This document shows positions 6,961-14,659 of a stretch of DNA of 27,961 bases, piece after piece. Where the stretch lies: NCBI GenBank assembly GCA_964414925.1, contig CAYPXV010000011.1:1-27961 (forward strand), read 5' to 3'. A program made the translations under genes and the position numbers. The DNA comes from PeH17 sp964414925. Its GTDB lineage: Bacteria > Bacillota > Clostridia > Christensenellales > CAG-138. Numbering within the stretch: the first letter of the stretch is position 1; each line of letters starts with the position of its first letter. Under the pieces are notes generated by a model. It saw nothing but the letters and a program-made list of their open reading frames with translations. It was not told the DNA's origin and ran no database searches.

Positions 6961-9558
6961 TTAAACAAGGTTCATTGCCATGCGCATGATGTATGTTGCA
7001 TCGGCAAGGTTTACCTGACCGTCGTGGTTTACATCGGCAAGGTCAAGATTGAGGGTTGTGGGAATATTCATTGAGTAACGCATGACGAGCATTGCATCCT
7101 GAAGGTCAACATTGCCGTCGCCGTTTACGTCACCAAGTTCACCGACCAGGCTGGTGTTGAGAGCAACGTTGTCAACATAAGCTGTGTCATCGTATCTGTC
7201 AACGCTGCCGTCCTTGGAGTAAGTCCACTTGAAGGTGTAAGTACCCGAGGTGCTTGCAGTGTAGGTGTACTCGGTCCAATCGATTTCACCGGACTTTGCG
7301 AACTGCTGTGCATTGTTTACGTAGAACAGGAGCTTATCGTAGTTCGATTCACTGCTTACTTTGTAGTCGAAAGTAAGGGTGTCGCCTGCTGCCATGTTGA
7401 CAGTGAGCGAGAACTCGGAGCTTGTGCTTGAACGTGACTGATTGGAAGACTTTGCATAGTCGTTCTCAACTACCCAAGGATAAGAACCGTTGGAGGTGAA
7501 GAACAGATTTCCGCCGGGAACGTTCAGAGCGGTTGTGAGGGTGTGAGCAATATAGAAATTGCGTACCCATGCACAGTCGCTTCCGGAAGAACCGCTGCCA
7601 TCCTTAATGAACGAGAAGGTGATTTCGTAAGTACCGTTTGCGGGAACCTGATACTCGTAAGTAGCATAGCTGTTCTGATTACCTTTGGAGAGAACTTCCT
7701 GTCCGTTTACGGTGAATACGAAACGATCACCGCTGTCTGCGCTTACTTTGTATTCAAAGCAAATGCTGACGCCTGCCGAAAGATTTGCGGCAACGGTGGA
7801 AATAGTCGAGGTTGAATTGTTAACGCCGCTGTTTCCGCTCTTAACTGCATCGCCGTCAATGCCCCAGGGATAGTTTGCGTCATTTTCAAAGCCATAGCAA
7901 GTGGTTCCGGAGTTAAGAACTGTGCTGATGGTATCGCTTACGACAACGTTGCGAACAAATGCCATATCCTGTCCTGCTGCACCGCTTGCGTTCTTGATGT
8001 ACTCCCAAGTGAGGGTTGCCTGACCGCTGCCGGGAATGATGTAGGAAACGGTCTGCCAATCGGTTGTTCCGCTTACGCTGAGCTTTTCATCGCCGTCAAT
8101 GCTGAACTTCAGATAGTCGCCGTTCTGCTCACTGCTTACTTTGTACTCAAAACTTACCATCTGGTAGGGTTCAAAGGTTGCGGTTGCTTCAAGAGTGGAA
8201 GTGGAGTTGTTAACTCCGGCATTGCCGCTCTGTGCTACGGAACCGTTCATTGTCCAAGCGTAGTTACCGTTGGAGTTGAAGGGGAGGTAGCTGCCTTCAC
8301 CATTGAGTTCATAGAACTTCATGATGTTTGTTACACAAAGCATACCTGCACCGCCGCCGGCAAGGTGGGGAGCTCTTGCGTTATTCTTGATGATTGAAGT
8401 TACTTCTTCAACACTCATGTCGGGATCAACGGACTTGAGCATACCGACAACGGCAGCAACGTGAGGAGTTGCCATTGAAGTACCGTCCATTGTGGTGTAG
8501 CCACCGCCCATGCGTGCGCTGCGAATGTCAACGCCGGGAGCGGTGATATCTACAACGTCACCCGTGTTGGTGAAGTAGGGGTATGCGTCGCTGCTGTTGT
8601 GTGCTGCAACGGTGATACAACCTTCAACGTTTGCGGGGCAACGATCTTCTGCTGCTGCACCGTTGTTTCCTGCTGCTACGCAGAATACACAGTTGTATTC
8701 ATAACCCATTTCTACGATTTCTTCGTATCTCTGATGCTTGTCGGAAGTACAGCCGCCGCTGAGACTCATGTTTACGCCAACGCAGCCCTGAAGAATTGCA
8801 TATTCCATTGCGTTTGCAATAGTGGTATCATAACCGCTACCGTCTGCACCGAGGGACTTAAGAGCCATAACCTTGACATTGGGGAGAGTTCCGTCGATGA
8901 TGGTACCGGAAACGTGAGTTCCGTGACCATGGTCGTCTTCGGGGTTGGAGTCGCCGTTCTGGAAGTCATAACCGGGAACGAGTCTGTCGGCGATCATGGG
9001 GTGGTCGCTGTCGGCACCGGTGTCGATAACAGCAATAACCAGCTCGGGAAGGTCATCAACCGAATCAACGGTTGTGAGAATCCAGCTGTTGAAGTCCTCG
9101 GCGTCAACATAGTTCTCACCGTAACCCCAGGATTCATAGCTGTAGTCGCCGGGAGTTGCGCAAATCTCGGAAATGCCGTCGATGTCTACATATTCAACAT
9201 ATGAAAGACTTTCGTACTGCTTCATTGCAGCTTCGGCTTGGTCGGGTGTTGCATACTGGATAACGTGAAGATCGTTGTATCCGTTTACATATGCTACTGC
9301 ACCGGTGTAGTCGAGTTCATGGCTGCTCTTTACAACAATACGAGCGCTTGCAAAGCAATCGTCATTGTCTTTTACGTCTTTAAGACCGTAAGTTGCAGTC
9401 ATTTCGTTAATCCTGTCGTTGAAATCAAGCAGAGATTCGATTCTTGCTTGACGCTCGGCAGGGGTCATGGGGGCGGTCTCTGCTGTCTCGGCACTGATTA
9501 CCGGAACAAGACAGAGGCACATCATCATGCTTAACAGCAATGCGATGATTTTTTTCAT
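6961..9558 (-). CDS. Secreted S8 (subtilisin-like) protease with three repeat modules and a C-terminal dockerin
   Basis: 865 aa. A signal peptide (MKKIIALLLSMMMCLCLVPV, cleavage probably near SAETAE) is followed by a propeptide-like region at about 30-130. The S8 catalytic domain has Asp179 (VIAVIDTGAD), His212 (GHGTHVSG) and Ser361 (GTSMATPHVAAVVG), so it should be active. Three related beta-rich modules (about 425-545, 545-676 and 680-802) share the pattern FxYKVSSxxxxDxLxFxVNG and end in W/F-rich strands. They look like adhesion or carbohydrate-binding-type sandwiches; the ligand is unknown. The C-terminus (806-865) is a type I dockerin with two calcium loops (DVNGDGNVDLQDA and DVNHDGQVNLADA), each followed by a YIMRMAM-like helix. 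The protein should be secreted and docked onto a cohesin scaffold. AGGAGG precedes the ATG. Confidence 0.95.
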   Translation of the reverse strand: MKKIIALLLSMMMCLCLVPVISAETAETAPMTPAERQARIESLLDFNDRINEMTATYGLKDVKDNDDCFASARIVVKSSHELDYTGAVAYVNGYNDLHVIQYATPDQAEAAMKQYESLSYVEYVDIDGISEICATPGDYSYESWGYGENYVDAEDFNSWILTTVDSVDDLPELVIAVIDTGADSDHPMIADRLVPGYDFQNGDSNPEDDHGHGTHVSGTIIDGTLPNVKVMALKSLGADGSGYDTTIANAMEYAILQGCVGVNMSLSGGCTSDKHQRYEEIVEMGYEYNCVFCVAAGNNGAAAEDRCPANVEGCITVAAHNSSDAYPYFTNTGDVVDITAPGVDIRSARMGGGYTTMDGTSMATPHVAAVVGMLKSVDPDMSVEEVTSIIKNNARAPHLAGGGAGMLCVTNIMKFYELNGEGSYLPFNSNGNYAWTMNGSVAQSGNAGVNNSTSTLEATATFEPYQMVSFEYKVSSEQNGDYLKFSIDGDEKLSVSGTTDWQTVSYIIPGSGQATLTWEYIKNASGAAGQDMAFVRNVVVSDTISTVLNSGTTCYGFENDANYPWGIDGDAVKSGNSGVNNSTSTISTVAANLSAGVSICFEYKVSADSGDRFVFTVNGQEVLSKGNQNSYATYEYQVPANGTYEITFSFIKDGSGSSGSDCAWVRNFYIAHTLTTALNVPGGNLFFTSNGSYPWVVENDYAKSSNQSRSSTSSEFSLTVNMAAGDTLTFDYKVSSESNYDKLLFYVNNAQQFAKSGEIDWTEYTYTASTSGTYTFKWTYSKDGSVDRYDDTAYVDNVALNTSLVGELGDVNGDGNVDLQDAMLVMRYSMNIPTTLNLDLADVNHDGQVNLADATYIMRMAMNLV

Positions 9559-9580
9559 GGTATTCCTCCTGTTATTTTGC

Positions 9581-9596
9581 TCGATTTATAAATCGA
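9581..9596. promoter_or_regulatory. Perfect 16-bp palindrome in the 5' leader of the dockerin protease
   Basis: TCGATTTATAAATCGA is its own reverse complement. It lies between the predicted transcription start (about 9603) and the ribosome binding site (about 9563-9569) of the minus-strand protease. Position and symmetry fit an operator for a dimeric repressor; the regulator is unknown. I saw no second copy in the window. Confidence 0.5.
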
Positions 9597-9609
9597 ACCA
9601 GTCTATCAC

Positions 9610-9638
9610 ATCTTATCAAAAAACTTATGTCAAGTCAA
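9610..9638 (-). promoter_or_regulatory. Promoter of the dockerin protease at 6961-9558
   Basis: On the minus strand TTGACT (9633-9638), 17 bp, TAAGAT (9610-9615). A staggered alternative is TTGACA with TGTGAT, also 17 bp apart. Both would give a leader of about 45 nt containing the 16-bp palindrome. Confidence 0.55.
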
Positions 9639-9775
9639 CCTGTGAAATAATTTTTTTCTTATCTTAACATATTCGTAATTTAGATACAAATGATAAATAT
9701 ATCAGTAAAAAACAGTGTCTCATAGCACTTTTTTGCAAATACTATTGCTTGAATCAATCAAAGGAGAATGTATTA

Positions 9776-10210
9776 ATGATACACGATGACACCGTAAAAT
9801 TACTGCGTGAATGTGATGCCGGTATAAAGATGGGAGTAAGTTCAATAGAAGATGTTTTGCCCCATGTTGAAAGTTCCGAATTATACGACTTGCTGAATGA
9901 ATGTATGAATAAACACGAACAATTGGCGCATGAACTTGAAAGTCAGCTTCAAAGCTTTGACGATGAGGGAAAGAACCCCAATTTCTTTGCCGAACAAATG
10001 GCAAAAATGAAAACAGGAATAAAACTTAAAATGGAAGATACCGATGCTACTATTGCCTCTCTTATGACGGACGGATGCAATATGGGCGTTAAGTCGCTAA
10101 GCCGCTACCTCAATCAGTACGCCGATGCAAGTGAAAAATCAAAGGATATAGCAAAAAAATTGATAGCACTTGAAGATACGCTGTCAAAAGACATACGAGC
10201 ATTTCTTTAG
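9776..10210 (+). CDS. Helical bundle protein, DUF2383-like
   Basis: 144 aa from the ATG at 9776, chosen because AAAGGAGA lies 9 nt upstream; the frame is open further 5' only through a TTG that precedes this site. There is no signal peptide or membrane segment. The protein is predicted almost entirely helical, with long amphipathic stretches (TVKLLRECDAGIKMGVSSIE, ELYDLLNECMNKHEQLAHEL and a C-terminal helix). A GCNMGVKSLSRYLNQY segment is typical of small Clostridia proteins in the DUF2383/ferritin-like four-helix group. The function is not known and I do not assign one. It is transcribed away from the protease and stands alone. Confidence 0.75.
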   Translation: MIHDDTVKLLRECDAGIKMGVSSIEDVLPHVESSELYDLLNECMNKHEQLAHELESQLQSFDDEGKNPNFFAEQMAKMKTGIKLKMEDTDATIASLMTDGCNMGVKSLSRYLNQYADASEKSKDIAKKLIALEDTLSKDIRAFL

Positions 10211-10247
10211 AAGGCGGATGAAAATTAATAAGTTTCGTATGATGGTG

Positions 10248-10276
10248 TTGAAAAACGGACGAAGTTGAAGTATAAT
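10248..10276 (+). promoter_or_regulatory. Promoter upstream of the DUF4160/DUF2442 pair
   Basis: TTGAAA (10248-10253), 17 bp, TATAAT (10271-10276). The expected start is near 10283, which leaves a long leader of about 170 nt before the first gene. Confidence 0.7.
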
Positions 10277-10302
10277 AGTGATGGGCAGTAATCTATTGTA
10301 AA

Positions 10303-10383
10303 GCCGGTTAAGTCCCGGAGCAGCAATCTCAGAGTGCTTGATGGCAAATGCCAAGACGAATTTATTTCGGCACCGGACTTGGT
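10303..10383 (+). ncRNA. Candidate structured leader RNA, unassigned
   Basis: The stretch can fold into a closed multi-branch structure. The outer stem pairs 10310-10318 with 10373-10380 (8 bp, one bulged C). Inside it are three hairpins: AGCA/TGCT (10322-10325 with 10335-10338), TGGC/GCCA (10342-10345 with 10350-10353) and CGAA/TTCG (10357-10360 with 10366-10369). It lies in the leader RNA between a strong promoter and the DUF4160 gene. It does not match a tRNA (no TTCGANTCC-like T loop) or any riboswitch core I can recall. It could be a cis-regulatory RNA, a small RNA or chance pairing; the inner stems are only 4 bp. Confidence 0.3.
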
Positions 10384-10404
10384 AAATAATGGGATTTTGT
10401 TAAC

Positions 10405-10430
10405 TTTATCGATAGATAACTGTAATGTAA
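10405..10430 (+). repeat. Left flank, short imperfect direct repeat around the DUF4160/DUF2442 pair
   Basis: TTTATCGATA, then GATAACT, then TAATGTAA. The same blocks in the same order recur at 11138-11167 downstream of the pair, with different spacing. They may be remnants of a recombination or insertion site, or chance in AT-rich DNA. Confidence 0.3.
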
Positions 10431-10451
10431 ACATGAGGGAGAGATGACGCA

Positions 10452-10712
10452 ATGCCCATAATTTCAATGTTTCGTGGTATTAAAATATGCATTTACTGGA
10501 AAGATCATATGCCACCTCATTTCCACGCATTTTATGGTGGCTCGGAAGTTCTTGTGTCTATCGAAGAATTGGAGGTCTTGGAGGGAACAATGCCATCTAA
10601 ACAGTTAAAAATGCTTTTAGGTTGGGCAGCTTTTCATCAGGAAGAATTGCGGGAAAACTGGCAGCTTGCAAGAGATCAGCAGGAGTTGTTCGCAATTGAG
10701 CCGCTGAAATGA
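10452..10712 (+). CDS. DUF4160 domain protein
   Basis: 86 aa, the usual size for the family. Family hallmarks are the start MPIISMFRGIKICIYWKDH, the PPHFHAFYGG block with its two conserved His, and the C-terminal ENWxLARDQQ segment. No secretion signal. GAGGGAGA precedes the ATG. The DUF2442 gene follows 24 nt later. DUF4160 and DUF2442 genes are commonly found side by side in bacteria and have been suspected to form a toxin-antitoxin-like or accessory module. I know of no established biochemical function, and nothing in the sequence proves toxicity. Confidence 0.9.
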   Translation: MPIISMFRGIKICIYWKDHMPPHFHAFYGGSEVLVSIEELEVLEGTMPSKQLKMLLGWAAFHQEELRENWQLARDQQELFAIEPLK

Positions 10713-10736
10713 GATATTTTTTTCGGAGGTGAGAAA

Positions 10737-11093
10737 ATGGCGAATACAACAGAATATTATCTTTCTAAAGGTTTTGATCGTAAAACAGCGGAATATTACG
10801 CCCACGGAAGAAAACGAATTGTTGATGTCACTCCAAATGATGACTTTACTTTAACAATCCGCTTTGACAATGGTGAGAAGCGTCTTTACGACGTGCGTCC
10901 GCTGTTCAAAAAAGGCACTGTATTTGAACCTTTGATTAAGCCGGAGAACTTTAAACGTGCCTATGTGGATGATACGCACTGCGTAGCATGGGATATTGAT
11001 CCTAATATTGATAGCGGTAAAGTGTGGAACAATAAAGTCGATCTCTGTTCTGACAGTTGCTATATTGACAGCGTTGCTTTCAATGAGGAGTAG
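10737..11093 (+). CDS. DUF2442 domain protein
   Basis: 118 aa. An N-terminal helical extension (about residues 1-27, KGFDRKTAEYYAHGRKRI) precedes the DUF2442 core VTPNDDFTLTIRFDNGEKRLYDVRPLF. The core continues with the typical FKRAYVDDTHCVAWD and a dxxSDSCYID end. CGGAGGTGAG gives a strong ribosome binding site. It is co-transcribed with the DUF4160 gene (24-nt gap, no terminator between them). It is probably the partner of the DUF4160 protein; the N-terminal extension might serve in DNA or partner binding, which is inference. Confidence 0.9.
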   Translation: MANTTEYYLSKGFDRKTAEYYAHGRKRIVDVTPNDDFTLTIRFDNGEKRLYDVRPLFKKGTVFEPLIKPENFKRAYVDDTHCVAWDIDPNIDSGKVWNNKVDLCSDSCYIDSVAFNEE

Positions 11094-11137
11094 AAGCCTA
11101 AAAACAGGGACGTTTTTATCGGTGTGCCGCTCTGGCT

Positions 11138-11167
11138 TTTATCGATAACTTAAATGCTTTAATGTAA
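11138..11167 (+). repeat. Right flank, short imperfect direct repeat around the DUF4160/DUF2442 pair
   Basis: TTTATCGATAACT followed by TTTAATGTAA, similar in content and order to 10405-10430. The two copies enclose the gene pair (about 700 bp). Confidence 0.3.
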
Positions 11168-11197
11168 CGGAAATAGTACAATACCATATAAAAGATT

Positions 11198-11228
11198 CAT
11201 CAATCGAGTTTTTCGGTTGATGTTTTTT
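11198..11228 (+). terminator. Terminator after the DUF4160/DUF2442 pair
   Basis: 9-bp stem (CATCAATCG with CGGTTGATG, one G-U), 7-nt loop, then six Ts. It separates the small gene pair from the surE operon promoter. Confidence 0.8.
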
Positions 11229-11237
11229 ATGTCGGAC

Positions 11238-11266
11238 TTGAAAGTTGAGAAATGCTTTGATATAAT
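11238..11266 (+). promoter_or_regulatory. Promoter of the surE operon
   Basis: TTGAAA (11238-11243), 17 bp, TATAAT (11261-11266). The start is expected near 11273, giving a short leader of about 37 nt before surE. Confidence 0.8.
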
Positions 11267-11309
11267 TAAACTGAATTAGTGTGCGATAAAATGATAAAGG
11301 GAGCGTTTA

Positions 11310-12080
11310 ATGAGAATTTTAATAGTAAATGATGACGGATATATGGCACTCGGTATAAGGGAGTTGGCGAAGGCACTTAAAGACAAGCATGAGGTTTTTA
11401 TCTGCGCTCCGTCCGAAAACAGAAGTGCGGCAGGACATAGCCTTACACTTGACAAGGGCTTGTATGCACAACGAGTAACAATCCCCGAATGTGAGGATGT
11501 AACTGCGTATGCCGTTGACGGCACTCCCGTTGATTGTCTGAGGGTTGCCATAGGTAATTTGGGCTGTGAATGTGATATTGTGCTGTCGGGAATTAATCAG
11601 GCTCCCAATCTGGGAACGGATATTATCTCATCCGGTACCGTTGCCGCCGCCAAGGAAGCGGCTATGTTGGGGTACAACTCCATTGCAGTTTCAAGAGACG
11701 GCTTCGATACGCAGTTCTTTTGTGATGCCGCAGAGGAATTTAAGAAAATGCTGCCCGACCTTCTTTTCTGTATGACAGAGAAAGAGCATTTGCTTAATGT
11801 TAATTTTCCGCATTTGCCGAGAGAAGCTTATAAGGGCATTAGGACAGGCTATACCGTTTTGCAGAGTTACCCCATTAGATTCGATGAAAAACTCGATGAT
11901 GACGGTAAACTGCGATACTATGCAAGAAGCGTAAAATTAACTCAAATCGATGAGGAGGATACTTCGGACGAAAAATTCGTGCGTGATGGATTTATTACCG
12001 TAACTCCGCTAAAATACGACTATACGGATTATGAACGTATGGCAATAATCAAAGAACGCATTGAAAGGGATTATCTGTAA
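11310..12080 (+). CDS. surE: 5'/3'-nucleotidase SurE
   Basis: 256 aa, full length for SurE. The N-terminal metal site MRILIVNDDGY carries the acidic pair Asp8-Asp9. The SENRSAAGHSLT segment supplies the conserved Ser/Asn, and SGINQAPNLGTDIISSGTVAAA is the classic third motif. SurE is a divalent-metal-dependent cytosolic phosphatase acting on nucleoside 5'- and 3'-monophosphates, and in some species on short polyphosphate. AAAGGGAG precedes the ATG. It is the first gene of an operon; its stop codon overlaps the next ATG by one base (TAATG). Confidence 0.96.
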   Translation: MRILIVNDDGYMALGIRELAKALKDKHEVFICAPSENRSAAGHSLTLDKGLYAQRVTIPECEDVTAYAVDGTPVDCLRVAIGNLGCECDIVLSGINQAPNLGTDIISSGTVAAAKEAAMLGYNSIAVSRDGFDTQFFCDAAEEFKKMLPDLLFCMTEKEHLLNVNFPHLPREAYKGIRTGYTVLQSYPIRFDEKLDDDGKLRYYARSVKLTQIDEEDTSDEKFVRDGFITVTPLKYDYTDYERMAIIKERIERDYL

Positions 12081-13333
12081 TGAAAAAAGTTTTGGTTATC
12101 GGCGCAGGTGCGGCAGGACTGATGGCAGGGGCTTTTGCGGCTCGTGCAGGAGCAAAAACAGAAATTGCGGAGCAAAACGAAAAAACAGGAAAGAAACTCT
12201 TTCTGACGGGAAAGGGCAGATGCAATATCACAAATTCGGCAAGTAAGGACGAATTTATGAAGGCAATTGCTCATAACGCAAGGTTTATGTTCAGCACATT
12301 CGATTCCTTCTTCAATGATGATATCATTAATATTATCAATGCCTACGGTGTGGAGACGAAAATTGAAAGAGGCGGAAGGTATTTTCCTCAAAGCGATAAG
12401 TCAAGCGACGTCATTCGTGCATTGAATGCGTTTTGCAAAAAAAACGGAGCATTGATAAGACTTGATACGAAAATAAACGACATAGAAAAGACGGGTGATA
12501 AATTCATCGTTCATTTTGATGGGCAGCCCGACGGTGAGTACGATGCCGTAATCATCGCAACAGGCGGTCGCAGCTACTCGTCAACGGGTTCTACAGGCGA
12601 CGGATACAGATTCGCCGAAAAGTTCGGGCATACCGTACTAAAACCGAAAGCTTCGTTAATTCCGCTGGTAACAAAGGAAAAATGGCCCGTTGAATTGATG
12701 GGACTTTCACTCAAAAACGTCAAGCTTCGTGCATATAAAAAATCAAGCCTCGGTAAGAAAAAACCTAAGCCGGTTTATGAGGAACTCGGAGAAATGCTCT
12801 TTACTCATTTCGGAGTCAGCGGTCCGCTTGTTTTGAGCGCAAGTGCATTCCTGGCAGATGAACCCGAAGATGCAAGACTTGAAATTGACCTAAAACCCGC
12901 ACTCTCTCATGAACAGCTTGATTTGCGATTGCTTAGGGATTTTGAAAAATACAAGCATAAACAAATAAAAAATGCCATGGTCGATTTACTTCCGCAAAAG
13001 CTTATTGACAGGATTATCATTCAATCGGGTGTTGACGAAAATACAACCGTCGATGAGCTTACCAAAGAGCAACGAATGAGCATTGTGTCAACTCTTAAAT
13101 GCTTAACTCTTACGGTTGAATCAACTCGTCCGCTTGATGAAGCGATAATCACTCACGGCGGTGTCGCTATTAAGCAGATTAACCCGTCAACTATGGAGTC
13201 TAAATTGGCAAACGGTCTCTATTTCGCAGGCGAAGTTATCGATGTAGATGCTTGTACCGGTGGGTATAATTTGCAAATTGCCTGGTCTACCGGAGCTGTT
13301 GCGGGACGTTCCGCTGCGGAATGTAACCAATAA
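12080..13333 (+). CDS. HI0933-family FAD-dependent flavoprotein (BaiN/YhiN-like)
   Basis: 417 aa. The N-terminal Rossmann dinucleotide-binding motif is GAGAAGLMAGAFAARAG. Next come the family signature GKKLFLTGKGRCNITNS, the GGRYFPQSDKSSDV block, ATGGRSYSSTGSTGDGY, and a C-terminal FAD-contact region (GLYFAGEVIDVDACTGGYNLQIAWSTG, given here as one motif region at about 380-406). This family of predicted NAD(P)/FAD oxidoreductases is widespread in Clostridia, and one member (BaiN) has been linked to bile-acid dehydroxylation. Membership alone does not show that activity, and in this housekeeping operon a general redox role is as likely. It overlaps surE by 1 nt, suggesting translational coupling. 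Confidence 0.92.
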   Translation: MKKVLVIGAGAAGLMAGAFAARAGAKTEIAEQNEKTGKKLFLTGKGRCNITNSASKDEFMKAIAHNARFMFSTFDSFFNDDIINIINAYGVETKIERGGRYFPQSDKSSDVIRALNAFCKKNGALIRLDTKINDIEKTGDKFIVHFDGQPDGEYDAVIIATGGRSYSSTGSTGDGYRFAEKFGHTVLKPKASLIPLVTKEKWPVELMGLSLKNVKLRAYKKSSLGKKKPKPVYEELGEMLFTHFGVSGPLVLSASAFLADEPEDARLEIDLKPALSHEQLDLRLLRDFEKYKHKQIKNAMVDLLPQKLIDRIIIQSGVDENTTVDELTKEQRMSIVSTLKCLTLTVESTRPLDEAIITHGGVAIKQINPSTMESKLANGLYFAGEVIDVDACTGGYNLQIAWSTGAVAGRSAAECNQ

Positions 13334-13364
13334 CTTCCTATTTGAATATGAGGGGGATTATAAA

Positions 13365-14030
13365 ATGAGTATTATTAACATTGCTATTGACGGCCCTGCC
13401 GGTGCAGGAAAAAGCACTATAGCAAAGCTTCTGGCAAAAAGAATGAATTTGACCTATGTCGATACAGGGTCGATGTTCCGTGCCCTGGCACTAAAGGCTC
13501 TGCGCCACGGCTTGAATGTAGAGGATGAAGAATCGGTTAAACCTATTCTCGATTCAACCCGTATGTCCTTTAAAAAAATTGATGGTGAACAACATATATG
13601 TATCGATGATGAGGATGTTGAAGCATTTATCAGGAATGAGAAAATAGCGGATGCAGCTTCGGTTATCAGCGTTCATCCTTCCGTGAGACAAAAACTGCTC
13701 GATATCCAGCGGCAAATAGCAAGAAACACGGACATAGTCATGGACGGCAGGGATATAGGTACGGTCGTCTTACCCGATACTCCGTATAAGTTCTACATAA
13801 CTGCGGATAGGGAAGTAAGAGCTATGCGCAGATTTAAGGAGTATGAACAAAAAGGAATCTTAGCAGGAAGAACATTCGAACAACTGCTGAAAGAACTTGA
13901 ATCGAGGGATGAAAGGGATATGAACAGACAGACCGCTCCGCTTCGTCCTGCCGAAAGGGCGACGATTATCGATACTTCCAAAATGACCGTTGATGAGGTC
14001 GTTGATTTTATTCTTGAGGATATTGACTGA
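13365..14030 (+). CDS. cmk: Cytidylate kinase
   Basis: 221 aa, standard length. The P-loop is IAIDGPAGAGKST at about residues 5-17. The CMP-binding segments YVDTGSMFRALALKA, VVMDGRDIGTVVLP-like (here IVMDGRDIGTVVLP) and the lid region with ESRDERDMNRQTAPLRPAE are all present. It phosphorylates CMP and dCMP using ATP, feeding nucleotide and phospholipid synthesis. I chose the ATG at 13365 because GAGGGGG lies about 10 nt upstream; the frame is open further 5' but that part lies inside the preceding gene. The TGA overlaps the plsC ATG (TGATG). A cmk-plsC-ispH/S1 order is familiar in Clostridia. Confidence 0.97.
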   Translation: MSIINIAIDGPAGAGKSTIAKLLAKRMNLTYVDTGSMFRALALKALRHGLNVEDEESVKPILDSTRMSFKKIDGEQHICIDDEDVEAFIRNEKIADAASVISVHPSVRQKLLDIQRQIARNTDIVMDGRDIGTVVLPDTPYKFYITADREVRAMRRFKEYEQKGILAGRTFEQLLKELESRDERDMNRQTAPLRPAERATIIDTSKMTVDEVVDFILEDID

Positions 14031-14659
14031 TGCTGTATTATATCGCTGTCTTTTTGTTTAAATTGCCGTTAATGCTGCTTACTCGTCCGAAAATTTACGG
14101 TAAAAAGGAGAATTTGAAATTGAAGGACGGTGCTATCTTCGTTTGTAATCACAGAGCGATGATTGATCCCGTTATGCTTGCGGCTATCAGCCCGAGAGCT
14201 ATACACTTCATGGCAAAAAAGGAACTCTTTGAAACTAAACTCGGAAAATGGTTCTTTTCTTCTTTGTTGGTTTTTCCCGTATCGAGAAAGAGTGCGGATA
14301 TAAAATCGATAAAAAAAGCAATTGCCTTGTTAAATGAAGGAAAAGTGTTCGGCATCTTTCCCGAAGGCAGACGCTCCGTTACGGAGGACATGGATGATTT
14401 TGAACGAGGTACAGCTTTTATTGCCGCTAAAAGCAATGCGCCCATTGTACCTATTTACATAAGTCCCGACAGCTACCGTAAATCATTCAGGTTCAAAGCT
14501 ATGATAGGCGATGTGATTTATCCTGCGGAAATTGCCAAACGCTGTGATAAACGCAAGGCGGTGGATGTAATAAATAATGAAATGCAAAATTCATTGGCTA
14601 ATCTCGGTTTTATGATGAAGCAAATAACCGACAAGACTAAACACGGAGGCGTCAAATGA
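14030..14659 (+). CDS. plsC: 1-acyl-sn-glycerol-3-phosphate acyltransferase
   Basis: 209 aa, typical for the PlsC family. An N-terminal hydrophobic segment (YYIAVFLFKLPLMLL) probably anchors the protein to the inner face of the membrane. The catalytic motif NHRAMID (NHxxxxD) lies at about 40-46, and the substrate-binding FPEGRRS motif at about 113-119. A third conserved area, APIVPIYI, follows. It transfers the second acyl chain to lysophosphatidic acid to make phosphatidic acid. Start and stop overlap the neighbours (TGATG with cmk, ATGA with ispH), so the genes are tightly coupled. Confidence 0.95.
   Translation: MLYYIAVFLFKLPLMLLTRPKIYGKKENLKLKDGAIFVCNHRAMIDPVMLAAISPRAIHFMAKKELFETKLGKWFFSSLLVFPVSRKSADIKSIKKAIALLNEGKVFGIFPEGRRSVTEDMDDFERGTAFIAAKSNAPIVPIYISPDSYRKSFRFKAMIGDVIYPAEIAKRCDKRKAVDVINNEMQNSLANLGFMMKQITDKTKHGGVK

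Noticed and set aside
8599..9204. 201-aa frame antisense to the first dockerin protease
   Set aside because: It lacks a ribosome binding site and mirrors the codon pattern of the real protease gene.
10310..10380. tRNA-like cloverleaf
   Set aside because: Arm lengths, anticodon loop and T loop do not fit a tRNA; kept only as an unassigned structured RNA candidate.
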